Source: Euglena gracilis
Taxonomy: Eukaryota; Euglenida; Euglenophyceae; Euglenales
Length of the DNA: 64,000 nt
Direction of reading: 5' to 3'
Assembly (NCBI GenBank): GCA_039621445.1
Contig: CP154956.1
Coordinates: 37,660,553-37,724,552 of the forward strand
The translations under genes were made by a program, and so were the position numbers. The stretch's first letter is position 1. Each line of letters begins with the position of its first letter. Shown here piece by piece: positions 22,801-34,990 of this stretch. Under the pieces are notes generated by a model. The model did no database searches. It saw nothing but the letters and a program-made list of their open reading frames with translations, and was not told the DNA's origin.

Positions 22801-25379
22801 TTCGCGTGCCTTTTTCCTGAATCTGGTTTCACCTGCCGCGTGCTTTTTTTCAAAAAAAACCATGGCACCACAAATACCATTGGTTGTGCCCATCCAGGCC
22901 TGAGAGCTGGGCTGCTCCCAAGCCAGAGAATATCCTGGACATTCTGTCGCGTGCTGAGCTGTGGACTGGTTTTGATATTGCCAACCCTCTCTGTGGCTTC
23001 CACGCACACCTTCCCTGGTGGGAGGTGGTGTCCCCAGGGGGGGGGGTGGACCCCCCCCCGCACTGGTTAGTTAGCGCCAGCCATAAACAGACAAGAAGCC
23101 TTAGTGCAACTAGGGGGTGGACCATGCTGCAGGATGGCAGGGGTGGACGAGGACGGCAGCCTGAAGGTGGCGGATTTCGGTATGGCGTCCATGATGTCCG
23201 ACAACGACATGCTGAAGACCAGCTGCGGGTCCCCGCATTATGCCAGCCCGGAAGTGATACAAGGTGTGTTTTTCCCAGATGTCTGCTTTGTTCAGGTTTG
23301 AAGGGTCTTGGGTGGTCCATCAGCAGCAATTGATCAGAGCATTGCCCAGAGTACATCATACACATTATTTATTGCTCATTTTCCCATTTGCAGACCAGGA
23401 TTGTCCACACCAATGGGCACACGTGCGCACATATGCACCTGTCAAATCAACTCAGTTGGAAAACTTACAGCTCTTTGTATTTAACCAACCTACAAAAGGG
23501 TTCACTGTTTCTTTCGAAGCCAGCTCGGTGTTTCCCCATCTTTTGACCAGGGCTCAAGTACGATGGCACGAAGAGCGATATCTGGAGCCTTGGCGTGTTG
23601 TACTACGGATTCTGTGCAGGGCGGCCGGGCTGTTTCCCCACTTTTTTGATCAGAGAATTTTCGGTCATTCATTTTCATCTTGTGGCTTATTTCCCCCGAC
23701 TCAAGCAGAGGGCGAACTTTTCCAAGCTGGTTTTCGACGAAACATGATTGAGATGTTGGTTTTTTTTGGAACGTGTAATTAATTGACTGATTGTCTGATT
23801 TGAAAATGCCCCCCCCCCCCAGGAAATAACCCCCCGGGGAAAATCGCTAACCCCCCCCGGGCTTTTTCCATCGCCTTGTATGAAACACCGGGCTGCTCCT
23901 CTCCAACAACAAAACAGCACAAGGGGAACGGGAAAGCGGCCCAGGGTTGGTTGCCATTCAACGACAGCAACATCCAGAAGCTACTGCAGAAGGTGTGCAC
24001 CGGGAAGTACACCGTTCCTGCCGCTTTTCCTGAACTGCTGGCGGACTTCATCAGCAAAATGATCACTGTGCCAGCATCGGGGCGACTCCTGGGTTTGTTT
24101 TTTTTTGAATTTTTTTGGGGTTATTGCTTAACCTTGCCCCAAGGTCAAGCTGTGTGGACCCCCCCCCCCCGGGGGGTCCAGCTCAGAGGCTGAAAAATTG
24201 GGCTGGCTGGAGCTGGCTGACCCTCCCCCCTCTCTCCCCACAGGTCCAACCCGGGGTCGGGTACCAAAAAATTGAAATTGAAGAAATGTCTTTGCCAGTT
24301 TGCAAAAGGTCGAATTTTTTACCCCATATTTGCCCTGGCCAGCCCTTTTCCGAATCATTTTTTGTCCGTTCTTGTTCGTTTTCCATTTGGCCCACTTTTT
24401 TTCATCCGTTATCGTCCAGCCGCCCAAGAGCGGCTGGAAACAAATAAAAACTGCTGGACTGCTGGCTGGCTGGATCCCCTCCCCTGCGGGGCGGGGCCGA
24501 TTTTTCTTGAGCAACGTCTTGGTGAGGATCCCCTCAGAAACTTTCTTCTCTCTGTTCTCGACTCGAAGTGCTAAACAAAATTTTGGAGTACAATTTTGTA
24601 CTTTTGTAATTTGTAATTTGTAGTTTTGCAATTTTGAACTTTTGTTGGTTGGGCAATTATCCTTGCTGTTATTATCCTTGTAAGCTTCGACGTAGGTTCG
24701 ATAAAGGTTGCCGATTGAAGAATGGCTTCCGCTAGCTACAAATTATTGTCATTTTTGTGCATCATTGGAATATGGGGGGGGGGGGTTGCGCGTTGACGAA
24801 GCAGGCGGGATTCCCAGCACTTTTTCCATGGGTTGTTTCAAATGAGTCGGCTTGTGGCGTCAGTGGACCAGCGGGCGACAATCGCGGAGCTGAAGCAGCA
24901 CCCGTGGTGGCTGGAAATGTGCCAAGGGCAGGGCGGGGCGCGGACTCGGGAGTGACCTCCCGCCCAACGTTGGTCGCGACTCCGTTGGTTTTGTCCGGCT
25001 GGCCATTCGGGATACCCTCGGCAGACACTGTGTGCTCAACCCTCCCAGCGCCCCCCACCCTGCGGGGGTCTGCGACCTGAGCTCCGTGGGGACGGCCCCG
25101 TCGTCCCCGCTGGCGCCCGGGGCGGCGGCGGCGGCGGCCCCGCTGACCCCGGTGGTGCAGCTGGGCTTCTCGGACCCGTGCAGCGCGACCCTGCACGACG
25201 TCATCATGGAGGCGGTGGACAAGCTGTCAGCCCAAATGCTGGAGGACCTGGACCAGATTGATGTGTGTCACCCCTGCCCCCGTGACAGGCATAATTATTT
25301 TTCCAACCTCCCGTGGCATCCCGTTCCTGAGTGGTGACTTCAATGCCGATCCCTATGTGTGTGTATGTAGTATATGTGG

Positions 25380-25417
<38 letters not shown>

Positions 25418-27465
25418 TCACTCTCATTCTCACTCTCTCTGTTGCTATCCTGGTGGCCACAGGACGTGGAGGTGCTGCGGCGGCGGATCCGGAAGATGGC
25501 GTCGGAGGTGGAGGGCGTCCAGGCGTACGCCCTGAGCCTCGAGGAGCAGCTGGACAGCAGCAACCTGAAGCTGCGCACGCTGCGGGAGGCGGCGGTGCGG
25601 AAGAAGAAGCCACCGGTGCTGTCCGGGGCCGACCAGGGAGGGGAACGTTCCGCGTCATGTTTGTGAGGATCCTACCGATGCAAAAATGACCGCCATATAC
25701 CCACTCCTGTGTTATTGCAGAGAGGGGTGTGCGATTTTTTCGGATGAGTTTCAGCAGAACTTCACGTTGGAGGGTTGCTGTTCTTTCGGCAGCCAAGTGA
25801 GTGTGGGATTGGAGTGGAAGCGCCAAACTACCACGGACGAAGACCACAGCATCACCCCCAACGCATAATCACAGACACACAACACAATGTCAACATACGC
25901 CCTCTTTCTTCACATTTCTCCCCATCCCCCCGCCTGCTTCCCCCCTCCCCTCTCTCTTCCCTGGTGGCAGCCTGCAGGCAGATGTGGAGGCTATCCCAGA
26001 GGAGGTGATGCAAGTGTTCCTCGGCTGGGGCTGGACTCAGGAGGAGGTGAACCGGGAGGTCCTCGGCCCAGGTGTGCGGAAGGCATTTGTCAGCTGCTTG
26101 GGAGAAATTCGCATCTTTGCTGCCGCACAAAGATTCAGGCCGAGAAGGCATTTCTCAAAGTTGACGTTGCTGTGCAGGTGCTCATTTTTCTGACCGGTGG
26201 CGTTGGCATCATTATATGGGGAAAAACAACTGGCAGCTGAAACCCATATCCCAAATTTTCTTTTTGGACAATGACATTTCCTACCCCTGCCAATTGGTAC
26301 AAAAAACCCTGTCTGTCGAAATCGACGTGATAAAATATTGTTTCACGGGGACAAACCAGAATCGGGTGAAGCGGGTGAAGCCCGACGTGCCCTTGTGCTG
26401 TGGTTTAACCACACGCTCTCTCACCACTCTCTAAACCCACACCCCAGGTTCACACCCAGCAAACACTGTCCCCTCGTGCTCTGCTTCCAACACAGCATTT
26501 CCTGCCCACTCTATCGCTAAAGACCAGGGTACCACTCCAGAGTCACCCCCGGGAGCCACAATATTGTGCAAGAACCCCAAGGAAAGGGCGGGGACGGGTT
26601 GGGGGTGGGGTGAGTGCACATCTGCACATTCACTGACTTTACAGAGGGTCATGCCAAACGACTCTGCATTGAAATCATAATTGCTAGCATCTCGACCCCG
26701 ATGGATTTTTTGCCCCTCCGCGTGTGGCGTGCTGTGTGTATATGTGTGTTTGGCAACCGGCGAGCAGTGCCTTTCCCTTAACAGGGCCATCCCTCGGCAA
26801 GGCGCTGTACCACCTCCTCCAGCACCAGAAGCAGGGCAGTCCATATAGGGCGGGATTTTTCATCTTTAAGGACCGTCTCAGGCCTTGGTGCCGGCCAACT
26901 GCCGGTCCCAGCATCGAATGAGGTCGAAGATTAAAAGTGAAAAACGCATTTTTTTACTGTTTTGGGCGGATGGACAAAGGTCCGAGGATCCCAGAAATCA
27001 TTGCCCCCTTTAAAGTGGATTCGCCAAAATAGCCATGTTTTCCGCCATTTTCCTGTGTATTTTTTCATTGAATGTGGTGGGACAGCAATTTTTTTCATAT
27101 TTGAGGACCGCCCTGGCCAGAAGATGCACACTGGGACGCTGCCCTCCGCGCAGGTGGACAAGATCGACGTCACAGGCGTCACGGGGGTGGACGCGCCGGT
27201 CAACACAGACCAGACTTCTTTTCACGCAAGGGCACCCCCCATGGGTGTGTCCTCTGGGGCGCTCGCCCGCCGAGAAATGCCGCACCGGGGTTGTGCCCAA
27301 GAGAAGTATGGCGCGGACCTGCTGCGGCAGCTGGCGCTGAACAAGAACTACACCGCGATGGAGCTGCGCAACCCGAAGCCGGGGCCCGTGCTGCGGCAGT
27401 TCTCGGAGGGCCAGCTGCTGAAGGAGAAGGACAAGTCCGTCTGGAGCCGCTTCTTTGGCCTCTGA
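19862..27465 (+). CDS. SNF1/AMPK-related Ser/Thr protein kinase with C-terminal coiled coil and UBA-like segment (~17 exons)
   Basis: Protein kinase of the CAMK/SNF1-related type, about 620 aa. Exons: 19862-19921, about 20442-20456, 20716-20844, 21050-21085, 22418-22459, 22643-22783, 22920-22950, 23141-23263, 23551-23615, 23945-24092, 24864-24918, 25025-25262, 25463-25662, 25721-25796, 25978-26071, 26785-26849 and 27121-27465. Kinase landmarks: glycine loop ILGRTLGQGSYSKV, catalytic Lys in VAIKIL, CHRDI, KPENIL, VADFG, activation-segment CGSPHYASPEV, SDIWSLGV, LPFND and the closing AELKQHPWW. After the kinase domain come an Ala/Pro linker, a coiled coil (DVEVLRRRIRKMASEVEGVQ), a UBA-like stretch (IPEEVMQVFLGWGWTQEEVN then ALYHLLQHQKQ) and the end SRFFGL. 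The tail recalls BRSK/Nim1-type kinases, but I cannot place the subfamily. Introns after 23615 and 26849 are GC-AG. Junctions 1-2, 3-4 and 6-7 do not fit GT/GC-AG. Activity is expected because the lysine, HRD and DFG are present. Confidence 0.9.
19923..20435. mobile_element. CCAGCCAGCACC-type element filling kinase intron 1
   Basis: The whole intron is element-like: GGGGGTTTTCTTGAGC near the left, two CCAGCACCTTNTTCCCAGCC-type blocks (about 20058 and 20330), and a GTCTTTAAGAGCACCC end. The exon-intron borders carry the same 9-mer GGGCCAGGG at 19915-19923 and 20435-20443, like a duplicated target site. Confidence 0.6.
25380..25440. repeat. CT/CA microsatellite in kinase intron 12
   Basis: A (CT)n run followed by CACACAC and further CTCT units. 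Pyrimidine-rich, upstream of the acceptor at 25461. Confidence 0.85.
26850..27120. mobile_element. CCAGGGCGGTCC-family element forming an entire kinase intron
   Basis: The intron begins GCGGGATTTTTCATC and ends GAGGACCGCCCTGGCCAG at the acceptor. Both borders coincide with the family's inverted ends (AGGGCGG / CCGCCCTGGC). Interior hallmarks (GGATCCCAGAAATCA, CATTGAATGTGGTGGGACAG) are present. Splicing needs a GC donor supplied by the 5' TIR, and joining exons here is phase 0 on both sides. This fits an introner-type origin. Confidence 0.7.
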
Positions 27466-29340
27466 CCCACCCCCGGCCACGCCGCCGCCCCCTCGCCCAT
27501 CACTCGCCCTCGCATCCCCGGCCTGGAAGGGCGAGGCTACCCACTGCCATCCTCCAACCCCCGTTCCGGGTCTGCTTCGCGGCCATCCCTCCCTCCCCCT
27601 CAATCCAATGTCTCCAACGTCGTGGGCTTGAATCATTTTGGCTGAAGCACACGCGGCTTAGACCGCCGTCCTCTCATATTTGTGCTCTTTCTGACCGTTC
27701 TCTTCCTCCAGTTGCACCTTCGTTCGTCCGCTCATTGGCCTGACCCCAGCCACTGACTTTGAGAGACGCCTTCTTTGCAAAAGCTGTCATGCTGCCAGGC
27801 TCGCCATCCCAGGCCCTTCCCCCATCTGTGCCATCTGGCACATTGACATCCAAAGTGCTGTCAAAAAGTACATTTTTTGAAGAGGTGTTATGTGGTCAAA
27901 AAAATCACCCACAACAATCCAGCATGCTCTTTTTATACCAGCAATTTCTGAAACCCACACACCTATCCCTTGCCACCCATGTCACCCAAAACCACCCATG
28001 TCGAATAAACAATCCATGGTCATATCGACCGTAGATGAGTGGTCGTTGGACATAGCGTGTGATTTTGGATGAACATATAGCATTTTGGATGAACATAACC
28101 CCTCCCCCAATAGAAGCACGGGGCCGCTACAAGCACAGGGTCCAAATAAAAGTGCACCTCCCGCCGCCGAAGGCGGCGGTCCGCTGCAAGCGCACCCCCC
28201 ATTTTGATAGGATTTCTCATAGGAAATCAACAAAAATCGTGCAGGTAGAGTCCAAATAAAAGCGCACCCCCTGCCGCCGGAGCCGGCGGCCTGCCATAAG
28301 TGCACCCGTGCTTCTATTGGGCGGGTCACAACATATAACATTCTCAATGTGATTTTGGATGAGCATATACTATTGAGTGTGGTACCAGGAAAGCCATCTT
28401 CATTTTGTTGCAATTCTCCATTTTCAAGACTTGTTGCAAGACTCCATTTTCCCAACAATTTTTTAATGTCCAATACACATATATTAGTTTTGCACATTCT
28501 GAAATAAAAGCACACAAGGGAAGCATGTATGTCGGCAAAAGTGGGTGCAAACTATGTCACCCGTCGGTTGTCACAGGATGCCATGCCACCCATATGTGTG
28601 TCCTGCCGCTGCTCTGTGCCTGGGATTTCTTAACGACCCTCACCTTGGTTGAGTGAGCTCCATTCAATATTGTTCATCTGGGGTCTGTTTTTCCCACAAT
28701 TTGAGCGAATTTCTCTGGGAAAGTGTGTATTTGTCATCACCTTGACGTTTTCTGCTTTTTTTTTCACGAATGTTTTTTGCTGCACCAATTATCACAACTC
28801 TTTTAAAAATTGTGATTTACGGGGTTGTTCAGCAGTCGGTGGTGACAGATGAGAGATAAATGATGCATGGTTGGGACCATTATGGCTCGGGTGCCTTCTG
28901 GCATAAGAAATCTCCTGCTTCTATCTGCTTCTCTTCTTGGCATTCCTGTGCCATAGCAGTAAAGTGCCACCGTGGGCCCCGCAAGGGACGGGGCGATAAT
29001 ATACCATTCTAATCCGCACCGCATGCATTTTTGTGGGTTACCCCCTCCCATTTGAGCTGCCATTATTTGAGAAAGAAACCACGCTCTCGCAAGTTTGGTG
29101 TGCAGATTTTTCGATACGAAAATTCTCTCCGTGTCAATCATTGAGGGTTTCCACACGCACATTCCATACCAAGAGGCTGTATTGCCCCCCCCCAAAATGG
29201 CCCAGGTATCCAAGGGGGGGGGGTATGGTTTGTGGGGTTCGCGTGCCTACATCTTACCTACATCTTGCCTTCCGGGACCTGCTCCATCGTGCAATTCAAT
29301 CCTCCCCCTGTTCGTTTGCTTTGTCCGCGGGGTCCTCGCC
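27466..29340. other. Spacer between kinase and glycosyltransferase genes
   Basis: Holds the 3' UTR of the kinase, the AATAGAAGCACGGG element (28096-28327) and AT-rich sequence. No further coding region is supported. Confidence 0.5.
28096..28327. mobile_element. TIR element, AATAGAAGCACGGG family, copy 2
   Basis: Near full-length copy of the element at 12389, with the same TIRs, the two hairpins (CGCCGCCGAAGGCGGCGG and a variant) and the same internal GTGCAGGTAGAGTCC segment. It is intergenic, downstream of the kinase gene. Two copies of one sequence with conserved ends in unrelated places argue for transposition. Confidence 0.75.
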
Positions 29341-32300
29341 ATGGCCAACACCATCCTGAGGGGGTGGCAGCCCCACAAGCACCTGGTCAAGGAGGCGGAC
29401 AAGAAGGGCAAATTGCGCCGGTGGTATCTGCCTGCTGGGGGGGGGGGGTGAGCACTGGCACCTTTGATGTTGGCTGGGGTTGGAGGCGAAGGATCCAGTC
29501 CCTGCAGCAGCGCAAATGGGTCATTTGAGTGCTAGCGCCTGCTGGCAGAAGGGCCGCCAGCGTCGCATTTTCGCAGGTTCAATGCCGTGGCGATGCCCTC
29601 TGTGGTGCCGTGGTTCAACAACACCATCTTCCTCACCCTGAGCAACAAAGGATACCTTGGTGTGCCGACCACTCTCGCTGTGTTGCCCCCCTGGGCTGCT
29701 GCCCCCCCCCCCCAGTCTGTCAGTTCTCCTCTGTCAGGAGGTGTGATATGTGGGATGGGTGACGTGTATGTGTGCAATGTGTGCTTTTGAGTGACGTTCT
29801 TTCCCAATGTAAGTGTGCCCCAGAGCTCTCCCCCTCCGCGACAGTACCCAATCGAAGCAACTGACATGGTCTCAACCATGCACACGTTTGCGCATCAATG
29901 CCGATCATTGGCGCCCGTCCTGCCACAGATTTCCTGAACAACTCGCTGCTGCATTTCGCCCGCGTCTTTCCCGGCCGGCGCTTCTTCGTCGTCTGCTACG
30001 ACCAGGAGACGTTCGACTGGTGCGACACCCAGCCCGTTGCTTTCTGTGTCCTGTCCAGTGGGTTCGGGCTCAGCTGCCTCCGCGTCTCATCACCCCATGC
30101 CAGTGGAGTTCCCTGGGACATAATTTCCTCAAAACCACATCATGGTCGCTGAATCCATTTGATTTGACCCACTTTGGGGGGGGGGTCAACTTTAGGGTCG
30201 AAATTCTCGGCGCTTCTCAATGGCCGATGTCACATTGGACACGTTGTTGGTTTGTCCTTGTTTTCAATTTTCGCTTTGTGGACAGATTTTTCGAAGTATG
30301 ACGTCATCAGATGTGGTCTGGTGCTCTGGGTTCCCCATCTGGGCTATGGAGGGAGGTGCCCTTGCCACCCATATCTCGGTGCCAGAAACAGCCATTTCTG
30401 GTCGTGAAACAAAAAATGTTATTCAAGACTGTTGAACGTTTCTGGACACCATGGTTTAACCCTCCCCCTCAGGTGGGTGCCCCCCCTCCCGTTCCGGTGT
30501 GCTCCAGGGTGATTGTGGCTGCAGGCAGCTGTCTGCGACTTATTGCAAACAGGCACCGCAGGAGACGAAGGCCTATCTGGAGTACTACACCAATGCCTTC
30601 CGGTGCTCTCCTGCACCCTGCGTCATTTCCCCAGCATTGGCAGGGTTTCTGGCTTGTCACCAGAGGAGGGGAACATGCGCGTTTTATTGTGTTTTTCGAT
30701 TTTGGCAAAGTTTGCATTTTTTTGTGTTTTTTCCCCGGCCACTTCACAATTTTTGCTGGAATATATTTTCGACTGGTCAAGGGCTCCCACCCCAAATTGG
30801 AGGTTTATGGCACCTGATATGGAAGGGGCCAAGGTAGAGATATCCAGAATCCACAGGATCGGCATGGTGAGAGTTGGAGCCCACATGCCCCGCCGCGGCC
30901 AAGGTCGTCCCTGAACTGGGGCAGCGCCACTGAGCTCATGCCGTCACACCGCGGCTGTGAAACCAGTTTTTTTGTCAATTTTTTTTTGCCATTTTTGGCT
31001 TTTTGATCAATAATTTGCATAATTTTGGAGTTGGGATGTTCCAAAGTCCAAGCAAAATAGATGATGTTACATGATGAAAAATTTTCTCGAAGACTTTGAA
31101 ATTTATTCTCATCCTCCACCAGAAAAGTGTACGTCCAGGGGAGCTCCTGAAAGAACGTGCTTGCAGAACTTGCTTTTTTTATATTTTTTGTGTTTATTTG
31201 TATTTTTTTGGTGTTTTTTTTGTGTCGCTTTTTATAAAAGTGGATTGTGTTCCCCCTGTCTTACACCTCCGCTGCACAGCATCACTCAGATCTGCCGCCT
31301 GGCAGTGATCCACTACATGCTGCGGGAGGGCTGGAACGTCTTCTGGCTGGACCCAGACAGCGCGCTGCTCCGTGATCCGTTCCAGGTGGTCTGCCCACAT
31401 AAGGTGCCATTGATTCCCACCTTCCTTTAAGTTGCGTTCCCTGGCCTCCCTCCACGCAGCATGTCAAACGTTCAATTTCTGGCAAAGAAGTGGAACACAA
31501 TCGTCCAAGTCCAACCTTTCAAACCCTCTCAGGAAGACGATCTTTCGTTTCATTTTTGCCTGCAGTTTGAAATACATCCAAGCAGAATCATGCAAGGACG
31601 GGCAAATGCATGAACCATCCTTCAAACCCCCTCAAACTTCGTCCCACCGCGAAATGCGCACTCATCAACCCCCCCCCCCTCACATGTCAGGCCCTTGCCT
31701 GTAGTGTCAGAATACCTGACAGGGGGGCAAGCAAGATGGCACACGGCACCATTTTTTGAGGGACAGGTTCTCAGCGGCACAAAAAATAGTGTCCAAACAA
31801 CCCTATTTTGACCCCTTGGGGCTGCAGTTTCGGGGGCTCCCCTCCTCTCCACCCACCAATGTGTTTCGCAGGTGATGCCCCCTGGCCACGAATGGGTCGG
31901 GTTCAGGCGTTTGTTCGCACCCGCCCCCCGCTGCCCGCTGAGGTATTTTCTGCCTGCGGCGCAAACCGGAAGCCGCCAAGCCACTTGGCTTGCCCCACTG
32001 GTGGTTTTGGTTGGGACCCAAGAGGGACGCCTGGCCGGTGACCTGCCCCCCCCCCAACGCAAACACAAACGCCAACGCCTGAGGGGGGCGTGCCACCCAG
32101 CGGACCAGAAGCTGATGGGCCCGATGCGCAGCAAGGTCCACCGCAACATCGGCGTCATGTGGGTTCGCTCCGGGCTGGCCACGAAGAGGGCCCAGCGGCT
32201 GCTGCTGCTGCGGATGTATTACACCCGCGAGGTGTGGGGTGGGCTGTGGGCTTTCATGACGACTGCCAACGCCGGGTGGTGCTCTGGAGGTGGGGTGGCT

Positions 32301-33355
32301 TTTTGAAGGTTTGTGGTACGGTGTGGAGGTTTTTGACGTTGGCTACGAAAGGAGTAGAAGTGCACATGCCACAAAAACAATGGGCTGCTAGAGAATTCTG
32401 CCAATTGGGGTTGATGAGGGGGATACAGACCACAAGAAGATTATTACCAGTCACTAGTTGAGCGGTGGAAAGTTACCCACCAATGCCCCACCGATGTTTC
32501 AGACTCTGCGACACCAACACAATAGCATAAAAGATGCGCCACTGTGAGCTGGTTTGGTCCAAGACATAATCATGGCCAACGTGGAAGGAAGTGTTTCCTT
32601 GGCCCGCCTGGCCAGCCAAACAAATTTCCCTTTTCACGCAACCAACCTTTTTCTGGGGTGCCTTGGGCTAGGAAACCACCTCCCTCCTCAGGCTGGTTGA
32701 AAAACCCGTCTGCTGGGGTTTTTTTTGAAGCTGGAGGGAGCACATCTATTTGTGCAGTTGGTTTTGGGTGTTCTGGTTTCAGGAACCAGCCAGCAAGAGG
32801 TGAGACGGTGACAAAATTCCCTGAAAAGCAACCAAAAAATTCTTATTTTAGTCACAAAAGTGACGAGAATTGTGTTATTTTTGATTCAGAGCAAAAAATC
32901 ACGTTAATTTTTCAATTCATGACGAGAAGCGCCGAAGGGGGACAAAATTGATGTTTTTGGAAACCTGAAAAATGATGTTTTTGGAAACCTGAAAAATGAT
33001 GTTTTTGGGGGTTTGTGTCAGTCAAGAAAGAATCCAAAAATCAGAACCCCAAAAAAGAAGACCCGGATCTATTGGGGGGGGGGGCAAGACCCAAATGGAC
33101 GGCCTCGTGCAGGGCCGCCGGGCGCACGACCAGTACCTTTTCAACGATTTCTACACGGACCACCGGGTGCGTACACTGTGCCTGCCATACACCGCGGATG
33201 GGCTGAGCTGCAACGAGGCCCACTGGAAACCCTACTGGCCAGGAACTAAGTTCTTCAACGTCCATGCAGCCTGTGCCCCAAAGGGCGACCGACAGAAAAA
33301 GCAGAACAAGCGGGCCTGGCTCCAAGCTCACAGCGCTTGGCTGTCGAGCAACTGA
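29341..33355 (+). CDS. Nucleotide-diphospho-sugar glycosyltransferase (PF03407-like), 7 exons
   Basis: Predicted Golgi/secretory glycosyltransferase that moves a sugar from a nucleotide donor to an acceptor; the substrate cannot be read from sequence. Exons 29341-29420, 29577-29659, 29929-30035, 30529-30602, 31280-31385, 32109-32231 and 33089-33355 splice GT-AG with matching phases to about 278 aa. Family features in order: VVPWFNNTIFLTLSNKGYL, FPGRRFFVVCYDQETFDWCD, a helix leading to EGWNVFWLDPDSALLRDPF with the metal-binding DPD (DxD) motif, RNIGVMWVRSGLATKRAQ, and a last exon with LPYTADGLSCNEAHWKPY and FFNVHAACAPKGDRQKK, ending SAWLSSN. The ATG at 29341 is preceded in frame by a hydrophobic stretch (about 29290-29340) that could form a signal anchor if transcription starts further upstream, so the true start is open. 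The ends of exons 3 and 4 are the least certain. A DIRS retrotransposon lies about 150 bp past the stop, on the same strand. Confidence 0.85.
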
Positions 33356-33802
33356 CAATTGTGGCGCATTTCTCTGCCAGAAATTGGATGGTTTACAATC
33401 AAATTGCACTCAGATCTTCAGTTGCTTCCAAACGCAATGTGCCGACCTTGGAAGAAAAAGGGTCGGTTCCAAAGGAATTCAGAAGGACACCTGGAGCTCC
33501 CCATTTTGCCCTTGTGAGGCCAGGCCTTGCTCGCCGGCGATAGGGGGGAAAAAGGCAAAAAGCCTCAAGGTCTTTGTGCTTCGTCCGCGGTGTCCCTTCC
33601 TCCCTGGTCGGTTTTCCTCGAGGGAGTACGGATATTCTTATTCTGTCGACTTCTCCTCGACCATTCGGGCTTCGCACCTTCAGGGGGTGAGATCCTGCTT
33701 TGTGTGCCGGCTGTTTTGTTGTTTGTGTTCTTTTTGGCGGGGTGCTTCTTACTGCTTTTTGGTGCCGGAGTTGGCGGATATTAACGTCCTTCGACAATCA
33801 GA

Positions 33803-34990
33803 ATGGCAACGTACGAAAAATTAACATCAGAAGACGAGAACGTGTTCAACAACGCGTGGGCAGAATTGTTCTTCAACGTGGGCAACGTGGCGAAACTACT
33901 TGCGGAATCGTCCCCGGAATCCCTTGTAAACGTCATCGCGGCCGGCCAAAACTGGCTGGGAAGCGGATGGCATACTACGAAGTGCGCAAAGAAGGTCCAC
34001 GAGTTGACCCAGGTGGCGATGGTCTCCAGCCAAGTCGGCGACTACAGGAATTCTTTCTTGTACTCGGTGGCGTTAGCAGGAAGCGTGGAGGTACCCCTGA
34101 TAGACTTGGGACAGACAGCGGCGGACGTGGCATTCAAGCTGGCTGATCGTTGGCTGGAGAAGAGTTCGAAGAAAGACAAGGGGATGACGCCACGAGCGGA
34201 GCGGTCCGCGATGGAGGAGGACGGAGAAGACGAGGAGGACAACGACAACGACGACGCGGAAGAACGGCTCCCCTGGCAGGAAGAACTGGCGCCTCTGGCG
34301 CCAGAGCTGGCAGCGTGCCTTCGGCACGTCAAAAAGGGAGTGAGATTCCCCTGGAAGGTGGTCCTGGGGGAGCTGCCCAGGTATAACGGGATGAAAAGTC
34401 GTGCAGAAGATAACAATCACAACGCAGACGGCAAAGGGGCCTGGGATAAACAATTGAAGTCATGGCAACAAAAGATGTTACACCTGGAAAGGATGGTGGC
34501 ATGCCTGTATGGCAGTGTGGAGACAGATTATCAAATATTGGCACAACAATTGTTTTTTGCTGTAGCAGAGATGGAACAGACACTGCTGAAGGAGAGGAAG
34601 AGGTGCAGCATTCCAGGGGCAATCCCCAGCACCAACAACGGGCTGTTCTCCAAAGAAGACTTGGCTGTGGACAAAGCCCAATGGGCTCTGAATCAAGCAG
34701 GCTTGGCAACAGCCTTTTCAAGACATTCTATGTCTCATTTTCCCATCCCCACAGGAAATAAAGGATTTAAGTTCAAGTGGGGCAAAGGCAAAGGCTATGG
34801 CAGCCAAGGCAAGGCTGGGAGAGGAAAAGGCTATGGCAGCCTGTGGAAGAACCCAGGATGGCAGAAGGGGTATGGATACCCTACTGAATCTTCCCACTCC
34901 CTACTCATGCCCACAGGAAAGGCAAGGGCAAAGCCTGAAGCATCAAAGCCTGAAGCATCAAAGTCCCCAAGAAGGGGTGAAGCCATCACA
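33803..34990 (+). CDS. DIRS ORF1, gag-like protein
   Basis: Starts MATYEKLTSEDENVFNNAWA. The first about 130 residues are mixed alpha-helical. An acidic run follows (EEDGEDEEDNDNDDAEE, about residues 137-153), then a further helical region, and a basic Gly/Lys-rich tail with repeated KGKGYG-type units (about 34780-34870), typical of a nucleic-acid-binding gag C-terminus. No zinc knuckle is visible. The same frame stays open to 37117, but the true coding frame changes to +3 for the first half of RT, so the ORF1 product probably ends near the Lys/Pro-rich stretch around 34990. The end coordinate is an estimate. It should package the element RNA (family inference). Confidence 0.65.
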
